Made by a program: the position numbers and the translations under genes. The notes below the pieces were generated by a model, which was given only the letters and a program-made list of their open reading frames with translations, did no database searches and was not told the origin of the DNA. From RPQJ01 sp963823535 (GTDB lineage Bacteria > Pseudomonadota > Gammaproteobacteria > Steroidobacterales > Steroidobacteraceae): a stretch of 64,000 bases of DNA. Shown here one piece after another: positions 45,012 to 54,927 of this stretch. The stretch spans positions 1 through 64,000 of the forward strand of contig CAWGLZ010000003.1 in NCBI GenBank assembly GCA_963823535.1. The letters run 5' to 3'. Every line of letters begins with the position of its first letter. Position 1 is the stretch's first letter.

Positions 45012-45743
45012 ATGGCTCAACCCGACGACGGCAGGCCCACCCCCCGGCGCATCCTGGTCAAGCTGTCCGGGGAGGCGCTCATGGGGGACGCCGACTACGG
45101 CATCGACCCCGCGTTCATCAAGCGACTGGCCGGCGAGATCCGTGCCATGCGCGAGTACGGCACCGAGGTTGCGATCGTCATCGGCGGCGGCAATCTCTTC
45201 CGGGGTGCCGGACTGGCCCGCGCCGGCATGGACCGCGTGACGGCCGACCAGATGGGAATGCTTGCCACCGTGATGAATGCGCTGGCGCTGCAGGATGCGC
45301 TGGAGTCCATTGGCGCCTTCGCCCGCGTCATGTCCGCGATCCGCATCAACGAGGTCTGCGAGGACTACATCCTGCGACGCGCCATCCGCCACCTGGAGAA
45401 GGGGCGGGTGACCATTTTCGCCGCGGGCACGGGCAATCCCTTTTTTACGACCGACACGGCGGCCAGCCTGCGGGCGATCGAGGTCGAGGCGGACCTGCTG
45501 GTGAAGGCGACCAAGGTGGACGGCGTGTACGATTCCGATCCGATGCTGAACGCCGACGCGCGCCGCTACGACCACCTGAGCTACGATCAGGTGCTCGACC
45601 AGCGCCTGAACGTGATGGACGCGACAGCGATCGTGCTGTGCCGCGATCATCGCCTGCCGCTCCGGGTCATCAACCTGAACGAGCCGGGCGCGCTGGTGCG
45701 GGTTGCGCGCGGCGAGAGCGTCGGCACACTGGTGACGAACTGA
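45012..45743 (+). CDS. pyrH: UMP kinase
   Basis: Phosphorylates UMP to UDP; hexameric, regulated by GTP and UTP. The 243 residues contain RILVKLSGEALMG, IVIGGGNLFRGAGLA, the DQMGMLATVMNALAL helix, AAGTGNPFFTTDTAA, and KVDGVYDSDPM. GGAGG lies 11 bp before ATG 45012, and this start matches the family. It opens the pyrH-frr-uppS-cdsA-dxr-rseP group. Confidence 0.97.
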   Translation: MAQPDDGRPTPRRILVKLSGEALMGDADYGIDPAFIKRLAGEIRAMREYGTEVAIVIGGGNLFRGAGLARAGMDRVTADQMGMLATVMNALALQDALESIGAFARVMSAIRINEVCEDYILRRAIRHLEKGRVTIFAAGTGNPFFTTDTAASLRAIEVEADLLVKATKVDGVYDSDPMLNADARRYDHLSYDQVLDQRLNVMDATAIVLCRDHRLPLRVINLNEPGALVRVARGESVGTLVTN

Positions 45744-45774
45744 CGCGGCGTCGAGCCGCCCACGGAGACCGCTC

Positions 45775-46332
45775 ATGATCGAGGACGTCAAGAAGGATGC
45801 CGCGGAACGCATGGGGAAGTGCGTGGCTGCGCTCAGAAACGAACTGAAGAAGCTGCGCACCGGGCGCGCCAATACGAGCCTGCTCGAGCACGTGCGCGTC
45901 GACTACTACGGCAGCGAGGTGCCGCTCCAGCAGGTCGCCAACGTCGCGGTCGAGGACTCGCGCACCCTCACGGTGGTGCCGTGGGAGAAGCAGATGGTGC
46001 CGGCGATCGAGAAGGCGATCATGAAGTCCGATCTCGGCCTGAATCCGGCGACCGCCGGCACCGTGATCCGCGTGCCCCTGCCGGCGCTCACCGAGGAACG
46101 TCGCCGCGACCTGAGCAAGGTCGTGCGACACGAAGGCGAGAATGCGCGCGTCGCGATCCGCAACGTGCGGCGTGACGTCATGCACGAACTGAAGGAAATG
46201 CTGAAGGAGAAGATGGTCTCCGAGGACGAGGACCACCGTGCGCAGGACGACATCCAGAAGCTCACGGACAAGTACGTCGCCGAGGTCGACCACGTGATCG
46301 CGGAAAAGGAAAAGGAACTGATGCAGGTCTGA
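45775..46332 (+). CDS. frr: ribosome recycling factor
   Basis: With EF-G, splits post-termination ribosomes. The 185 residues match E. coli exactly in length and carry ELKKLRTGRANTSLLEHV, VDYYGSEVPLQQVANV, IMKSDLGLNP, ERRRDLSKVV and the C-terminal ADHV-like helix ending in KEKELMQV. GGAGA lies before ATG 45775. Confidence 0.97.
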   Translation: MIEDVKKDAAERMGKCVAALRNELKKLRTGRANTSLLEHVRVDYYGSEVPLQQVANVAVEDSRTLTVVPWEKQMVPAIEKAIMKSDLGLNPATAGTVIRVPLPALTEERRRDLSKVVRHEGENARVAIRNVRRDVMHELKEMLKEKMVSEDEDHRAQDDIQKLTDKYVAEVDHVIAEKEKELMQV

Positions 46333-46335
46333 CCG

Positions 46336-47079
46336 GTGGCGCACCCGCAATCGCGCGAGGCGGGAATCCCGCGCCACATCGCCGTCATCATGGACGGCAA
46401 TGGTCGCTGGGCCTCGCGGCGGGCCATGCCGCGTCACCTCGGGCACCGGGCTGGCGTGAAATCGGTGCGTGCCGTCGTCGAGGGCTGCGCACGACGCGGT
46501 GTCGAGGCGCTCACGCTGTTCGCGTTCTCGAGCGAGAACTGGGGTCGGCCCGCGGAGGAGGTCACGCGGCTGATGGAGCTGTTCATCGAGGCGATGGACC
46601 GCGAAGTCGACTCGCTCCACTCGAACGGCATCCGGCTGCGTTTCATCGGCGACCTGGCGACCCTGAGGCCGCACCTGCTCGAGCGCATCGCCGCGGCCGA
46701 GGCTCGCACGGCCGGGAACCGCGCGATGACGCTGTTCATCGCCTTGTCCTACGGCGGCCGTTGGGACATCACCGAGGCCGCGCGGCGCCTCGCCCGCGCG
46801 GTGGCGGCCGGCGAGATCGCGCCCGAGGCCATCGAGGAGGCCTCGGTGGCGCGCGGGCTGCAGCTCGCCGGAGCCCCGGACCCGGACCTGTTCATCCGCA
46901 CGGGCGGTGAGCAGCGCATCAGCAACTTCCTGCTCTGGAACCTCGCGTACACCGAACTCTATTTCTGCGACACGCTGTGGCCCGACTTCGACGACGAGGA
47001 ACTGGCACGCGCCTTGCGGCACTTCGCGAGCCGCCAGCGGCGCTTCGGGCTGACGGGCGACCAGGTGGCGGGTGGCTAG
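46336..47079 (+). CDS. uppS: undecaprenyl diphosphate synthase
   Basis: Cis-prenyltransferase that makes the C55 carrier for peptidoglycan and O-antigen. The 247 residues have IMDGNGRWASRR (catalytic Asp, P-loop-like), HRAGVKSVRAVVEGC, LTLFAFSSENWGRP, FIALSYGGRWDI and LFIRTGGEQRISNFLLWNLAYTEL in two blocks. GTG 46336, three bases after frr, is the start. It overlaps cdsA by 8 bp. Confidence 0.97.
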   Translation: MAHPQSREAGIPRHIAVIMDGNGRWASRRAMPRHLGHRAGVKSVRAVVEGCARRGVEALTLFAFSSENWGRPAEEVTRLMELFIEAMDREVDSLHSNGIRLRFIGDLATLRPHLLERIAAAEARTAGNRAMTLFIALSYGGRWDITEAARRLARAVAAGEIAPEAIEEASVARGLQLAGAPDPDLFIRTGGEQRISNFLLWNLAYTELYFCDTLWPDFDDEELARALRHFASRQRRFGLTGDQVAGG

Positions 47080-47884
47080 CGGCCTGCGCCAACGGGTGAC
47101 CACGGGGCTGCTGCTGGCCGCCCTGATCGTCGCCATCCTGCTCTGGTTGCCACCGGTCGTCGCGGTCGCGACGGTCATGCTGGCCGTGGCTGCGGGTGCG
47201 TGGGAGTGGTCCGCGTTCGCCCGCCTGACATCCGTCGGCACGCGTCTCGGCTACGTGGCCGCCATGGGGATCGCCGTCGCCGTGGCGTGGCGCTGGACCG
47301 CAACCCCGCCCGCGCTGTTCGCGTTCCTGTCGGCGGCGGCCGCCTGGTGGCTGCTCGCATTCGGCTGGCTGGCCAGTGCCCCGGGTCGGGGCGGGCCCGG
47401 CGCCGCGGCGACTGCCGGGTTCGCGGTGCTGGTGCCGGCCGCGGTTGGCGTCGGCCGGCTGGTGCTCCTCGACCCGCGGGGACAGGAGTTGCTGCTGTTC
47501 CTGCTGGTACTGATCTCGGCCGCCGACATCGGCGCCTATTTCGGGGGACGGGCGCTGGGCAAGCACAAGCTCGCCCCCCGAGTGAGCCCGAACAAGACCT
47601 GGGAAGGCTTCTTCGCCGGCATGTTTGCCGCTGGACTGGCCGCCCTGGCGGGCGGTCTGATGTTTCATGTGCCGCTCGGACGCTGGATCTTCGTGTGCCT
47701 CGCGGTGGCGCTGGTCTCGGTGGTCGGCGACCTGCTCGAGAGCATGTTCAAGCGCCAGGTCGGCCTGAAGGACAGCAGCACGCTGTTGCCGGGCCACGGT
47801 GGCGTCCTCGATCGCCTGGACAGCCTCACCGCGGCCGGTCCCGTGTTCCTGCTCGGGCTGCTCACGCTCGGGGCGCCCACATGA
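47072..47884 (+). CDS. cdsA: phosphatidate cytidylyltransferase
   Basis: Makes CDP-diacylglycerol for phospholipid synthesis. The 270-residue membrane protein has about eight hydrophobic segments and the signature FKRQVGLKDSS followed by LPGHGGVLDRLDS near the C-terminus; SPNKTWEGFFAG is also family typical. GTG 47072 lies inside the end of uppS. dxr starts 4 bp before its stop (ATGA). Confidence 0.96.
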   Translation: MASGLRQRVTTGLLLAALIVAILLWLPPVVAVATVMLAVAAGAWEWSAFARLTSVGTRLGYVAAMGIAVAVAWRWTATPPALFAFLSAAAAWWLLAFGWLASAPGRGGPGAAATAGFAVLVPAAVGVGRLVLLDPRGQELLLFLLVLISAADIGAYFGGRALGKHKLAPRVSPNKTWEGFFAGMFAAGLAALAGGLMFHVPLGRWIFVCLAVALVSVVGDLLESMFKRQVGLKDSSTLLPGHGGVLDRLDSLTAAGPVFLLGLLTLGAPT

Positions 47885-49071
47885 TGCGCGTCGCCGTCCT
47901 CGGTTGTACGGGCAGCATCGGGGTCAGCACACTCGACGTGCTGGCCCGGCACCCGGATCGCTTCGAGGTCGCGGTGCTGGCCGCGGCCTCGAACGCCGGC
48001 CGCATGCTGGAGCAATGCCTGCGGCACCGGCCGCCCGTGGCCGTACTGCAGTCGGCGGACGCTGCCGACCGTCTTGCCGCTGCCCTGCGGGCGGCGGGCG
48101 CACCGACCGAGGTGCTCTGCGGGCCCGAAGCGCTCGACCGCTGTGTTTCGGGCCCGGGCGTGGATGCAGTCATGGCGGCGATCGTCGGGGCCGCCGGCCT
48201 GCCCTCGACCCTGGCCGCGGCGCGCGCCGGGAAGCGAGTGCTGCTTGCCAACAAGGAATCGCTGGTCGTGGCGGGTCCGCTGCTCGTCGGGGCAGCCCGG
48301 GCCGGCGGGGCGGTACTCATCCCGATCGACAGCGAACACAACGCGATCTTCCAGTGCCTGCCTGCGGGCCTGGAGACGGGCCAGGCGGGCCAGGGGGTGC
48401 GTCGTGTACTCCTGACGGCCTCCGGCGGACCGTTCCTGCGCACCCCGATCGGACAGCTGGCTCGGGTCACGCCAGACGAGGCCTGCGCCCACCCGCGCTG
48501 GAAAATGGGTCGCAAGATCTCGGTCGACTCGGCGACGCTGATGAACAAGGGGCTCGAGCTGATCGAGGCCTGCCTGCTGTTCGGAATGGAACCCCGGCGG
48601 GTCGAGGTGGTCGTACATCCGCAGAGCATCGTGCACTCGATGGTCGAGTACGTCGACGGATCCATCCTGGCCCAGCTCGGCAACCCGGACATGCGCACGC
48701 CGATTGCGCATGCCCTCGGCTGGCCGGAGCGGATCGGCTCCGGTGTACAATCGCTCGACCTCGTGGCGGTCGCGCGGCTCGATTTCGAGGCACCGGACGT
48801 CACCCGCTTCCCGGCGCTCCGGCTGGCGCGGGCGGCGGCAGAGGCGGGTGGCACGGCGCCTGCGGCGCTCAATGCCGCGAATGAAGTGACAGTGGCGGCG
48901 TTCCTCGAGGGCCGCCTGGGTTTTCTCGAGATCCCGAGGGTGATCGAGGCGGTGCTCGAGCGGCACGCAAACCAGGCGGTGACGACGCTTGCGGACGTGC
49001 TCGGCGCTGACCGCTGGGCGCGTGATTTGGCGGAATCGATGCTGGCCCGGGCGGCCATGGCAGGGTCATGA
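47881..49071 (+). CDS. dxr: 1-deoxy-D-xylulose 5-phosphate reductoisomerase
   Basis: Second enzyme of the MEP isoprenoid route, making methylerythritol phosphate with NADPH; supplies UppS. The 396 residues have VLGCTGSIGVSTLDVL (NADPH), LLANKESLVVAG, metal ligands in PIDSEHNAIFQCL, the flexible loop HPRWKMGRKISVDSATLMNK and NPDMRTPIAHAL. ATG 47881 overlaps cdsA. The stop overlaps rseP by 4 bp. Confidence 0.97.
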   Translation: MMRVAVLGCTGSIGVSTLDVLARHPDRFEVAVLAAASNAGRMLEQCLRHRPPVAVLQSADAADRLAAALRAAGAPTEVLCGPEALDRCVSGPGVDAVMAAIVGAAGLPSTLAAARAGKRVLLANKESLVVAGPLLVGAARAGGAVLIPIDSEHNAIFQCLPAGLETGQAGQGVRRVLLTASGGPFLRTPIGQLARVTPDEACAHPRWKMGRKISVDSATLMNKGLELIEACLLFGMEPRRVEVVVHPQSIVHSMVEYVDGSILAQLGNPDMRTPIAHALGWPERIGSGVQSLDLVAVARLDFEAPDVTRFPALRLARAAAEAGGTAPAALNAANEVTVAAFLEGRLGFLEIPRVIEAVLERHANQAVTTLADVLGADRWARDLAESMLARAAMAGS

Positions 49072-50429
49072 CGATATTGAGCTATGTTCTGGCGTTTCTC
49101 GTCGCGATCGGCGTGCTGGTCGCCGTCCACGAGTACGGTCATTTCTGGATGGCCCGCCGCATGGGAATCCGCGTCCTGCGCTTCTCGATCGGTTTCGGCA
49201 AGCCCCTCTGGTCGCGTCGGGGCGCGGACGGCACGGAATACGCAATTGCGGCCATCCCGCTCGGCGGCTACGTCAAGCTGCTCGACGAGCGGGAGGGTCC
49301 GGTCGATCCGGCCAGCGTTTCGCAGGCCTACAACCGCAAGCCGGTGTGGCGTCGCATCCTCGTACTGCTGGCCGGGCCGCTCGCGAACTTCCTGTTTGCC
49401 GTCGCTGCCTACTGGGTGCTGTTCGTGGCCGGCGTGCCGGCGCTGAAGCCGGTGGTGGGCAACGTCGCCCCGGAATCGGCGGCCGCCAGTGCAGGCCTGC
49501 GGCCCGGCGACGAGATCGTCGGCGTCGGTTCGCGCGAGACGGGCACGCGGGAGGCCGCGGTGCTGGCCATTCTCGACGAGCTCATGAACGACGGCGCAAT
49601 CGCGCTGGCCGTGCGCGATGAATCGGGTGGCACGCGCCAGACGGAACTGCGGGTGGCGGGCGATACGCGCAGCCTGACCGAGCCGGGCGCGCTGCTGCCG
49701 GGGCTCGGGTTCGAGTTCTGGTACCCCGTCATTCCTGCCCGCGTCGGCAAGGTCCTGCCGGGCAGCCCGGCCGAGCGGGCCGGCCTGCTCGAGGGCGACG
49801 ATCTCGTCGCGGTCGACGGCGTCGCGGTGGACGATTTCGCGGCCCTCGTGGCGAGGGTCCAGCCGAAGCCGGGCGCGACGCTCGATTTCACGATCGAACG
49901 GGACGGCGCGCGGATCGAGGTGCCGATCGAGGTCGAGGCCCAGCGCGAGGGCGAGCGGCTGGTGGGACGCATCGGCGTCCAGCCGGCGTCGCCGGCGGAG
50001 TTGCCGGAATCGATGCGCACCAGCGAGCGCTACGGCCCGGCGGGCGCCCTGGTCCGTGCCACCCACAAGACCTGGGACATGTCGGCCCTCACGGTGCGCA
50101 TGCTGTGGAACGTCGCGACCGGCGACGTCTCGGTCAAGAACCTCAGCGGGCCGATCAACATCGCTGAATATGCCGGCTTTTCCGCGCGACAGGGCATACT
50201 TGCGTTCTTGTCGTTCCTCGCGATCGTGAGCGTGAGCCTGTTCGTGCTGAATCTACTCCCCATTCCGATCCTCGATGGCGGGCAGATCGTCTACCAGCTC
50301 GCGGAACTCGCCAAGGGCAGCCCGCTGTCGGACCGTGCGCAGGCCGTGGGCCAGCAGATCGGCATCCTGCTGCTGCTCGTGCTGATGAGCTTCGCGTTCT
50401 ACAACGACCTCTCGCGGTTGTTCAGCTGA
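49068..50429 (+). CDS. rseP: site-2 protease RseP
   Basis: Inner-membrane zinc protease that cuts RseA to free sigma-E and clears signal peptides. The 453 residues have the zinc motif HEYGH at 21-25 in the first helix, two PDZ domains (about 115-210, GLRPGDEIVGV; and 215-290, AGLLEGDDLVAVDG), and the second active-site motif in LNLLPIPILDGG. Four membrane helices and length fit E. coli (450). Placement before bamA is usual. ATG 49068. Confidence 0.97.
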   Translation: MTILSYVLAFLVAIGVLVAVHEYGHFWMARRMGIRVLRFSIGFGKPLWSRRGADGTEYAIAAIPLGGYVKLLDEREGPVDPASVSQAYNRKPVWRRILVLLAGPLANFLFAVAAYWVLFVAGVPALKPVVGNVAPESAAASAGLRPGDEIVGVGSRETGTREAAVLAILDELMNDGAIALAVRDESGGTRQTELRVAGDTRSLTEPGALLPGLGFEFWYPVIPARVGKVLPGSPAERAGLLEGDDLVAVDGVAVDDFAALVARVQPKPGATLDFTIERDGARIEVPIEVEAQREGERLVGRIGVQPASPAELPESMRTSERYGPAGALVRATHKTWDMSALTVRMLWNVATGDVSVKNLSGPINIAEYAGFSARQGILAFLSFLAIVSVSLFVLNLLPIPILDGGQIVYQLAELAKGSPLSDRAQAVGQQIGILLLLVLMSFAFYNDLSRLFS

Positions 50430-50437
50430 GTCGCCCC

Positions 50438-52846
50438 ATGCGATTGAAGTTCATGGCCGCGATCCCGGCCCTGCTCGCCGTACCCGCCGTGCTTGCGCAG
50501 GGCGACCCGGGCGCCTTCACGGTCGGAGACATCCGCATCGAGGGCCTGCAGCGCATCAGCGAGGGCACGGTCTACAACTACCTGCCGGTCAACATCGGCG
50601 ACCGGATGGACCCGCGGCGCATCGAGGAATCGCTGCGCGCCCTGTACGCGACGGGCTTCTTCCGCGACGTCGAACTGCGCCGGGACGGCGGTACGCTGGT
50701 GGTTGCCGTCCTCGAGCGCCCCTCGATCGAGAGCTTCACGATTGAGGGCAACAAGGACATCAAGACCGAGGACCTCGAGAAGTCGCTGCGCAACGTCGGG
50801 CTGGCCCGCGGCAAGACGTTCAACCAGTCGACGCTGGACGAGGTCGAGCGATTTCTCACCGACCAGTACTACTCGCGCGGCAAGTACGGCGTGCGGGTGG
50901 ATACGCGCGTGGACGAGATGCCCGACAACCGGGTCAGGATCGCGATCGACATCGCCGAGGGCAAGCGCTCGCGCATCCGCCAGATCAACATCGTCGGCAA
51001 CGAGGTGTTCGACGACGCGGAGCTGTCCGAGCAGCTGAAGCTGCGGACGCCGAACTGGCTGTCGTGGTACCGGCAGGACGACCGGTATTCGCGCGAGGAG
51101 CTGTCGGGAGATCTCGAGAAGCTCCGCTCATACTATCTCGACCGCGGCTATGCCAGCTTCGACGTCGAGTCGACGCAGGTCGCGATTGCGCCCGACCGCG
51201 AGGACATGTTCATCACCATGAACGTGCGCGAAGGCGAGGTCTACCGCATCTCCGAGGTGAAGATCGCGGGGAACCTCCCGGTCCCGGAGCAGGATCTGCG
51301 CGGGCTGGTGCAGGTGCATCGCGGGGACGTCTTCTCGCGGCGCATGCTCACGACGACGACCGAGCTCATGGCGCTGCGCCTCGGCCAGGACGGCTACGCA
51401 TTCGCGAAGATCGATCCCGTGGCCGAGGAGAATGAGGAAACGAAGGAGATCGCGATCACGTTCCTCGTCGACCCGGGCAACCGGGCCTACGTGAGGCGCA
51501 TCAATTTCACCGGTTCAACGGGCATCAACGACGACGTGCTGCGCCGCGAGATGCGGCAGATGGAAGGCGGCTACCTGTCGAATTCCGCGGTCGAGCGCTC
51601 CAAGCTGCGCCTGCAGCGCCTGCCGTTCATCGAGCAGGTCGAGGTCGAGACCACGCCGGTGCCCGGCTCGCCCGATCTCGTGGACGTCGATTTCAAGGTC
51701 AAGGAGGGCCTGCCGGGGCAGTTCAGCGGCGGCATCGGCTATTCCGAGTCGCAGTCCGTGCTGCTGAACGGCAGCTTCGTACACAGCAACTTCATGGGCA
51801 CGGGCAATCGTGTCGCGGCCGAGGTCAATGGCGGCCAGTACAGCAAGGTGTTCAGCCTCTCGCACACCGACCCGTACACGACCGTCGACGGCGTCTCGCG
51901 CACGCTGTCCGCGACCTTCCGGCGCCTGAGCCAGTTCACGAGTGCGTCCTCGGATTTCGAGACGGACACCGGTACGCTCGCCGCGGACTACGGCTGGCCG
52001 ATCTCGGAATTCCAGTCGCTGCGCATGGGGCTCGCCTTCCAGCGCTCGGACCTGCTCACCGACCCGAACGGCAGCGCCCAGGAAGCCGTCGAGTGGGTAC
52101 AGAACAACGGCAACACCTACACCCAGGATGCCCGCTTCGGCGTGCCGCCGGTGTCCTACCTGTACTACGGCACCCGGTTCGACACCTATTCGCTGTCATT
52201 TGGCTGGGGATTCGACTCCCGCAACCGCTCGATCTTCGCCGATCGTGGCGCGCGTCACCGGCTGAACCTGAGCTACACCCTGCCCGGGAGCGACGTCGAG
52301 TTCTATACGCTGAACTACGACTACCTGCAGTTTGTGCCGATTTCGCGCTGGTTCACGCTGCTGTTCAATGCCGACCTGGCCTACGGATTCGACCTCGGCG
52401 ACACCACGTCGATCCCGCCGTACCGGCGCTTCTTCGCGGGTGGTCCCGAGAGCGTCCGCGGTTTCCGCGAGAGCCGGCTCGGGCCGAAGGACTCCTTCGG
52501 CAACCCCTACGGCGGCAATCTCAAGGTGGCGGGACAGCTCGAACTGCTGCTGCCGATGCCCGAGAAGTGGCGCAACAGCGCGCGTTTCAGCGTCTTCCTG
52601 GACGCCGGCAACGTCTTCTCGACGGACAGCGTCACCTACGTCGGCCGCGACGGGGTGACGCCGGTCGACTACGATTTCTCGATCGATGAGATAAGATACT
52701 CGACTGGCGTCGCCGTGCAGTGGCTCGCCCCGCTCGGTGTCTTCCGCTTCAGCTACGCCGTGCCGCTCAACGAGAAGAAGAGCGACGGCATCGAATACGG
52801 CGACGAGACGGAAGGATTCCAGTTCTCCATCGGACAGGCTTTTTGA
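50438..52846 (+). CDS. bamA: outer-membrane protein assembly factor BamA
   Basis: Core of the beta-barrel assembly machine. The 802 residues start with a signal peptide (ALLAVPAVLAQ), then five POTRA repeats (about 25-425; GDIRIEGLQRISEGTVYNYL begins the first) and a 16-strand barrel with the conserved VRGFRESRLGPKD loop (RGF motif) and a C-terminal Phe (SIGQAF). skp follows after 13 bp. All landmarks are present; no anomaly. Confidence 0.97.
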   Translation: MRLKFMAAIPALLAVPAVLAQGDPGAFTVGDIRIEGLQRISEGTVYNYLPVNIGDRMDPRRIEESLRALYATGFFRDVELRRDGGTLVVAVLERPSIESFTIEGNKDIKTEDLEKSLRNVGLARGKTFNQSTLDEVERFLTDQYYSRGKYGVRVDTRVDEMPDNRVRIAIDIAEGKRSRIRQINIVGNEVFDDAELSEQLKLRTPNWLSWYRQDDRYSREELSGDLEKLRSYYLDRGYASFDVESTQVAIAPDREDMFITMNVREGEVYRISEVKIAGNLPVPEQDLRGLVQVHRGDVFSRRMLTTTTELMALRLGQDGYAFAKIDPVAEENEETKEIAITFLVDPGNRAYVRRINFTGSTGINDDVLRREMRQMEGGYLSNSAVERSKLRLQRLPFIEQVEVETTPVPGSPDLVDVDFKVKEGLPGQFSGGIGYSESQSVLLNGSFVHSNFMGTGNRVAAEVNGGQYSKVFSLSHTDPYTTVDGVSRTLSATFRRLSQFTSASSDFETDTGTLAADYGWPISEFQSLRMGLAFQRSDLLTDPNGSAQEAVEWVQNNGNTYTQDARFGVPPVSYLYYGTRFDTYSLSFGWGFDSRNRSIFADRGARHRLNLSYTLPGSDVEFYTLNYDYLQFVPISRWFTLLFNADLAYGFDLGDTTSIPPYRRFFAGGPESVRGFRESRLGPKDSFGNPYGGNLKVAGQLELLLPMPEKWRNSARFSVFLDAGNVFSTDSVTYVGRDGVTPVDYDFSIDEIRYSTGVAVQWLAPLGVFRFSYAVPLNEKKSDGIEYGDETEGFQFSIGQAF

Positions 52847-52859
52847 GGTATCCCGCTCC

Positions 52860-53393
52860 ATGCGCATCAAGACCGTGACCCTGGCCCTCGTGACGCTCGC
52901 CGCCAGCGCCCTGCCGCTCGCCGCGGCCCAGGCACAGGCGAAGATCGGCGTCGTCAACGTCGCCCGCCTGCTGCAGGAGGCGCCGCAGGCCCAGGCGGCC
53001 TCGCAGGCCCTCGAGAACGAGTTCGCATCGCGCCGCCGCGATCTCGAGAACCAGCAGAAGGACCTGAAGACCCGCGAGGAAAAGCTGCAGAAGGACGGGG
53101 CGGTCATGGCCGAGGCCGAGCGGCGCAACGCCGAGAAGACGCTGCGCGACGGCCAGCGTGAGCTCGCGCGCAAGCAGAACGAGTTTCTCGAGGACCTGAA
53201 CGTCCGCCGCAACGAGGCCCTGGGCCAGCTGCAGCGTACCGTCCTGCAGGAGGTCCAGACCTACGCCAAGGGCGCGGGGCTCGACGTGGTCGTGGCGGAC
53301 GCACTGTATGCGAGCCCGTCCGTCGACATCACCAACCAGGTCCTGGCGGCCCTGCAGTCGCGCAAGGGCGCGGCACCCCCCGCCAAGCCCTGA
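52860..53393 (+). CDS. skp: periplasmic chaperone Skp/OmpH
   Basis: Trimeric 'jellyfish' chaperone that holds unfolded outer-membrane proteins for BamA. The 177 residues have a signal peptide (LPLAAAQAQA), the beta-strand core AKIGVVNVARLLQEAPQA, and long charged helices (ENQQKDLKTREEKLQKDGAV) that form the tentacles, closing with VADALYASPSVDIT. Short C-terminal Ala/Pro tail. lpxD begins 19 bp later, the usual order. Confidence 0.95.
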   Translation: MRIKTVTLALVTLAASALPLAAAQAQAKIGVVNVARLLQEAPQAQAASQALENEFASRRRDLENQQKDLKTREEKLQKDGAVMAEAERRNAEKTLRDGQRELARKQNEFLEDLNVRRNEALGQLQRTVLQEVQTYAKGAGLDVVVADALYASPSVDITNQVLAALQSRKGAAPPAKP

Positions 53394-53412
53394 GCCTGGA
53401 CGCGGAGCGACC

Positions 53413-54453
53413 ATGCCGGTGCGGCTCGCCGAACTGGCCGTCCGCTTCGGCTGCGAACTGCGCGGGGACCCCGACGCGCTCGTCGAGCGCGTGGCTCCCC
53501 TGGCGGAGGCGACGCCCGGGTCCGTGGCGTTCCTCGCCAATCCGCGCTACCGGCGATTCCTGGCGGGCACACGGGCGACGGCGGTCGTGCTCGATCCGGT
53601 CACGGCGGAGCAGTGTCCGGTCTCCGCACTGGTCTCGCGTAACCCGTATGCCACCTATGCGCGGATCGCACAGCTCCTCTATCCGGAGCCGCCGGTGGCG
53701 CCCGGCCTCCACCCCGCGGCAATTGTCGAGGCCGGCGCGACGGTAGACTCCTCGGCCTGGATCGGCGCCAATGCCTTCGTGGCGCAGGGCGCCGTGATCG
53801 GCGCGCGCGTCTCGGTCGGCCCCGGCTCGATCATCATGGCAACGGCGCGCGTGGCCGCGGACACCCGGCTGGTGGCCCGCGTGACGCTCTGCGAGGGCGT
53901 GCGCGTCGGCGAGCGCTGCACGCTGCATCCCGGCGTGGTCATCGGCGCGGACGGCTTCGGTCACGCGCTGGACGCCGGCGCCTGGGTCAAGGTTCCGCAG
54001 GTCGGCTCCGTGGTGCTCGGCGACGACGTGGAGGTCGGCGCCAACACCACCATCGATCGCGGGGCGATCGGCGATACCTTGATCGGTGACGGGGTGAAGA
54101 TCGACAACCAGGTGCAGATCGGCCACAACGTGCGGGTCGGCGAGCACACGGTCATCGCCGGGTGCGCAGGCATCTCGGGCAGTGCGGTGATCGGCCGGCG
54201 CTGCATGATCGGCGGCATGGTGGGCGTGGTGGGTCACCTCGAGATCTGCGACGACGTGGCCCTGACCGGGCGCACGATGGTGAGCAGTTCCATCCACCAG
54301 CCCGGCGTCTATTCGAGCGCGCTGCACGCGGACGAGGCACGGCGCTTCCGCCGCAACGCGGCACGATTCCACACGCTCGACGAACTCGCACGCAGGGTGC
54401 GGCGGCTCGAGCAAGCCACCGGGGGGCGGCGGCAGGGAGACGACGATGAGTGA
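53413..54453 (+). CDS. lpxD: UDP-3-O-acylglucosamine N-acyltransferase
   Basis: Third step of lipid A synthesis. The 346 residues have an N-terminal uridine-binding domain (GSVAFLANPRYRRFL) and a left-handed beta helix of hexapeptide repeats including PGVVIGADGFGHA, TTIDRGAIGDTLIGDGVKID and NQVQIGHNVRVGEH, where His of IGHN is the catalytic base. The last 40 residues are the usual helix. The stop overlaps fabZ by 8 bp. ATG 53413. Confidence 0.97.
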   Translation: MPVRLAELAVRFGCELRGDPDALVERVAPLAEATPGSVAFLANPRYRRFLAGTRATAVVLDPVTAEQCPVSALVSRNPYATYARIAQLLYPEPPVAPGLHPAAIVEAGATVDSSAWIGANAFVAQGAVIGARVSVGPGSIIMATARVAADTRLVARVTLCEGVRVGERCTLHPGVVIGADGFGHALDAGAWVKVPQVGSVVLGDDVEVGANTTIDRGAIGDTLIGDGVKIDNQVQIGHNVRVGEHTVIAGCAGISGSAVIGRRCMIGGMVGVVGHLEICDDVALTGRTMVSSSIHQPGVYSSALHADEARRFRRNAARFHTLDELARRVRRLEQATGGRRQGDDDE

Positions 54454-54892
54454 TGACGGCGGATTCGGCATCGACGAAGTGATGCGGCGCCTGCCGCACC
54501 GCTATCCCTTCCTGCTCGTCGACCGCGTGCTGGAGTGCGTGTCGGGCGAGCGCGTCGTCGCGCTCAAGAACGTCACCGCGAACGAGGAATTCTTCGCCGG
54601 CCACTTCCCGGGGCGGCCCGTCATGCCCGGCGTGATGATCCTCGAGGCGCTGGCCCAGTCAGCCGGCATCCTGGCCTTCGTCACGGCCAACGTCTACCCG
54701 GACGAGAACGTGCGGTTCTATTTCGCGGGCATGGACAAGGTGCGCTTTCGTCGGCCGGTCGTCCCCGGGGACCAGCTCATCCTGCGGGCGACGCTCGAGC
54801 GCCGCATCCGCACGATCTGGAAGTTCGCGACGGCGGCGGAGGTCGGCGGCGAGGAAGTCTGCACGGCCGAGATGATGGTGATGCCGGGCTGA
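54446..54892 (+). CDS. fabZ: 3-hydroxyacyl-[ACP] dehydratase FabZ
   Basis: Hot-dog-fold dehydratase of fatty acid elongation, competing with LpxA for 3-hydroxyacyl-ACP. The 148 residues contain LPHRYPFLLVDRVLE and the catalytic His and Glu in HFPGRPVMPGVMILEALAQS. The start, ATG 54446, lies inside the end of lpxD with AGGGAGA upstream. Confidence 0.97.
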   Translation: MSDDGGFGIDEVMRRLPHRYPFLLVDRVLECVSGERVVALKNVTANEEFFAGHFPGRPVMPGVMILEALAQSAGILAFVTANVYPDENVRFYFAGMDKVRFRRPVVPGDQLILRATLERRIRTIWKFATAAEVGGEEVCTAEMMVMPG

Positions 54893-54927
54893 CGGGACGG
54901 CCCGTCCGAAACCAACGGGAGACGCTG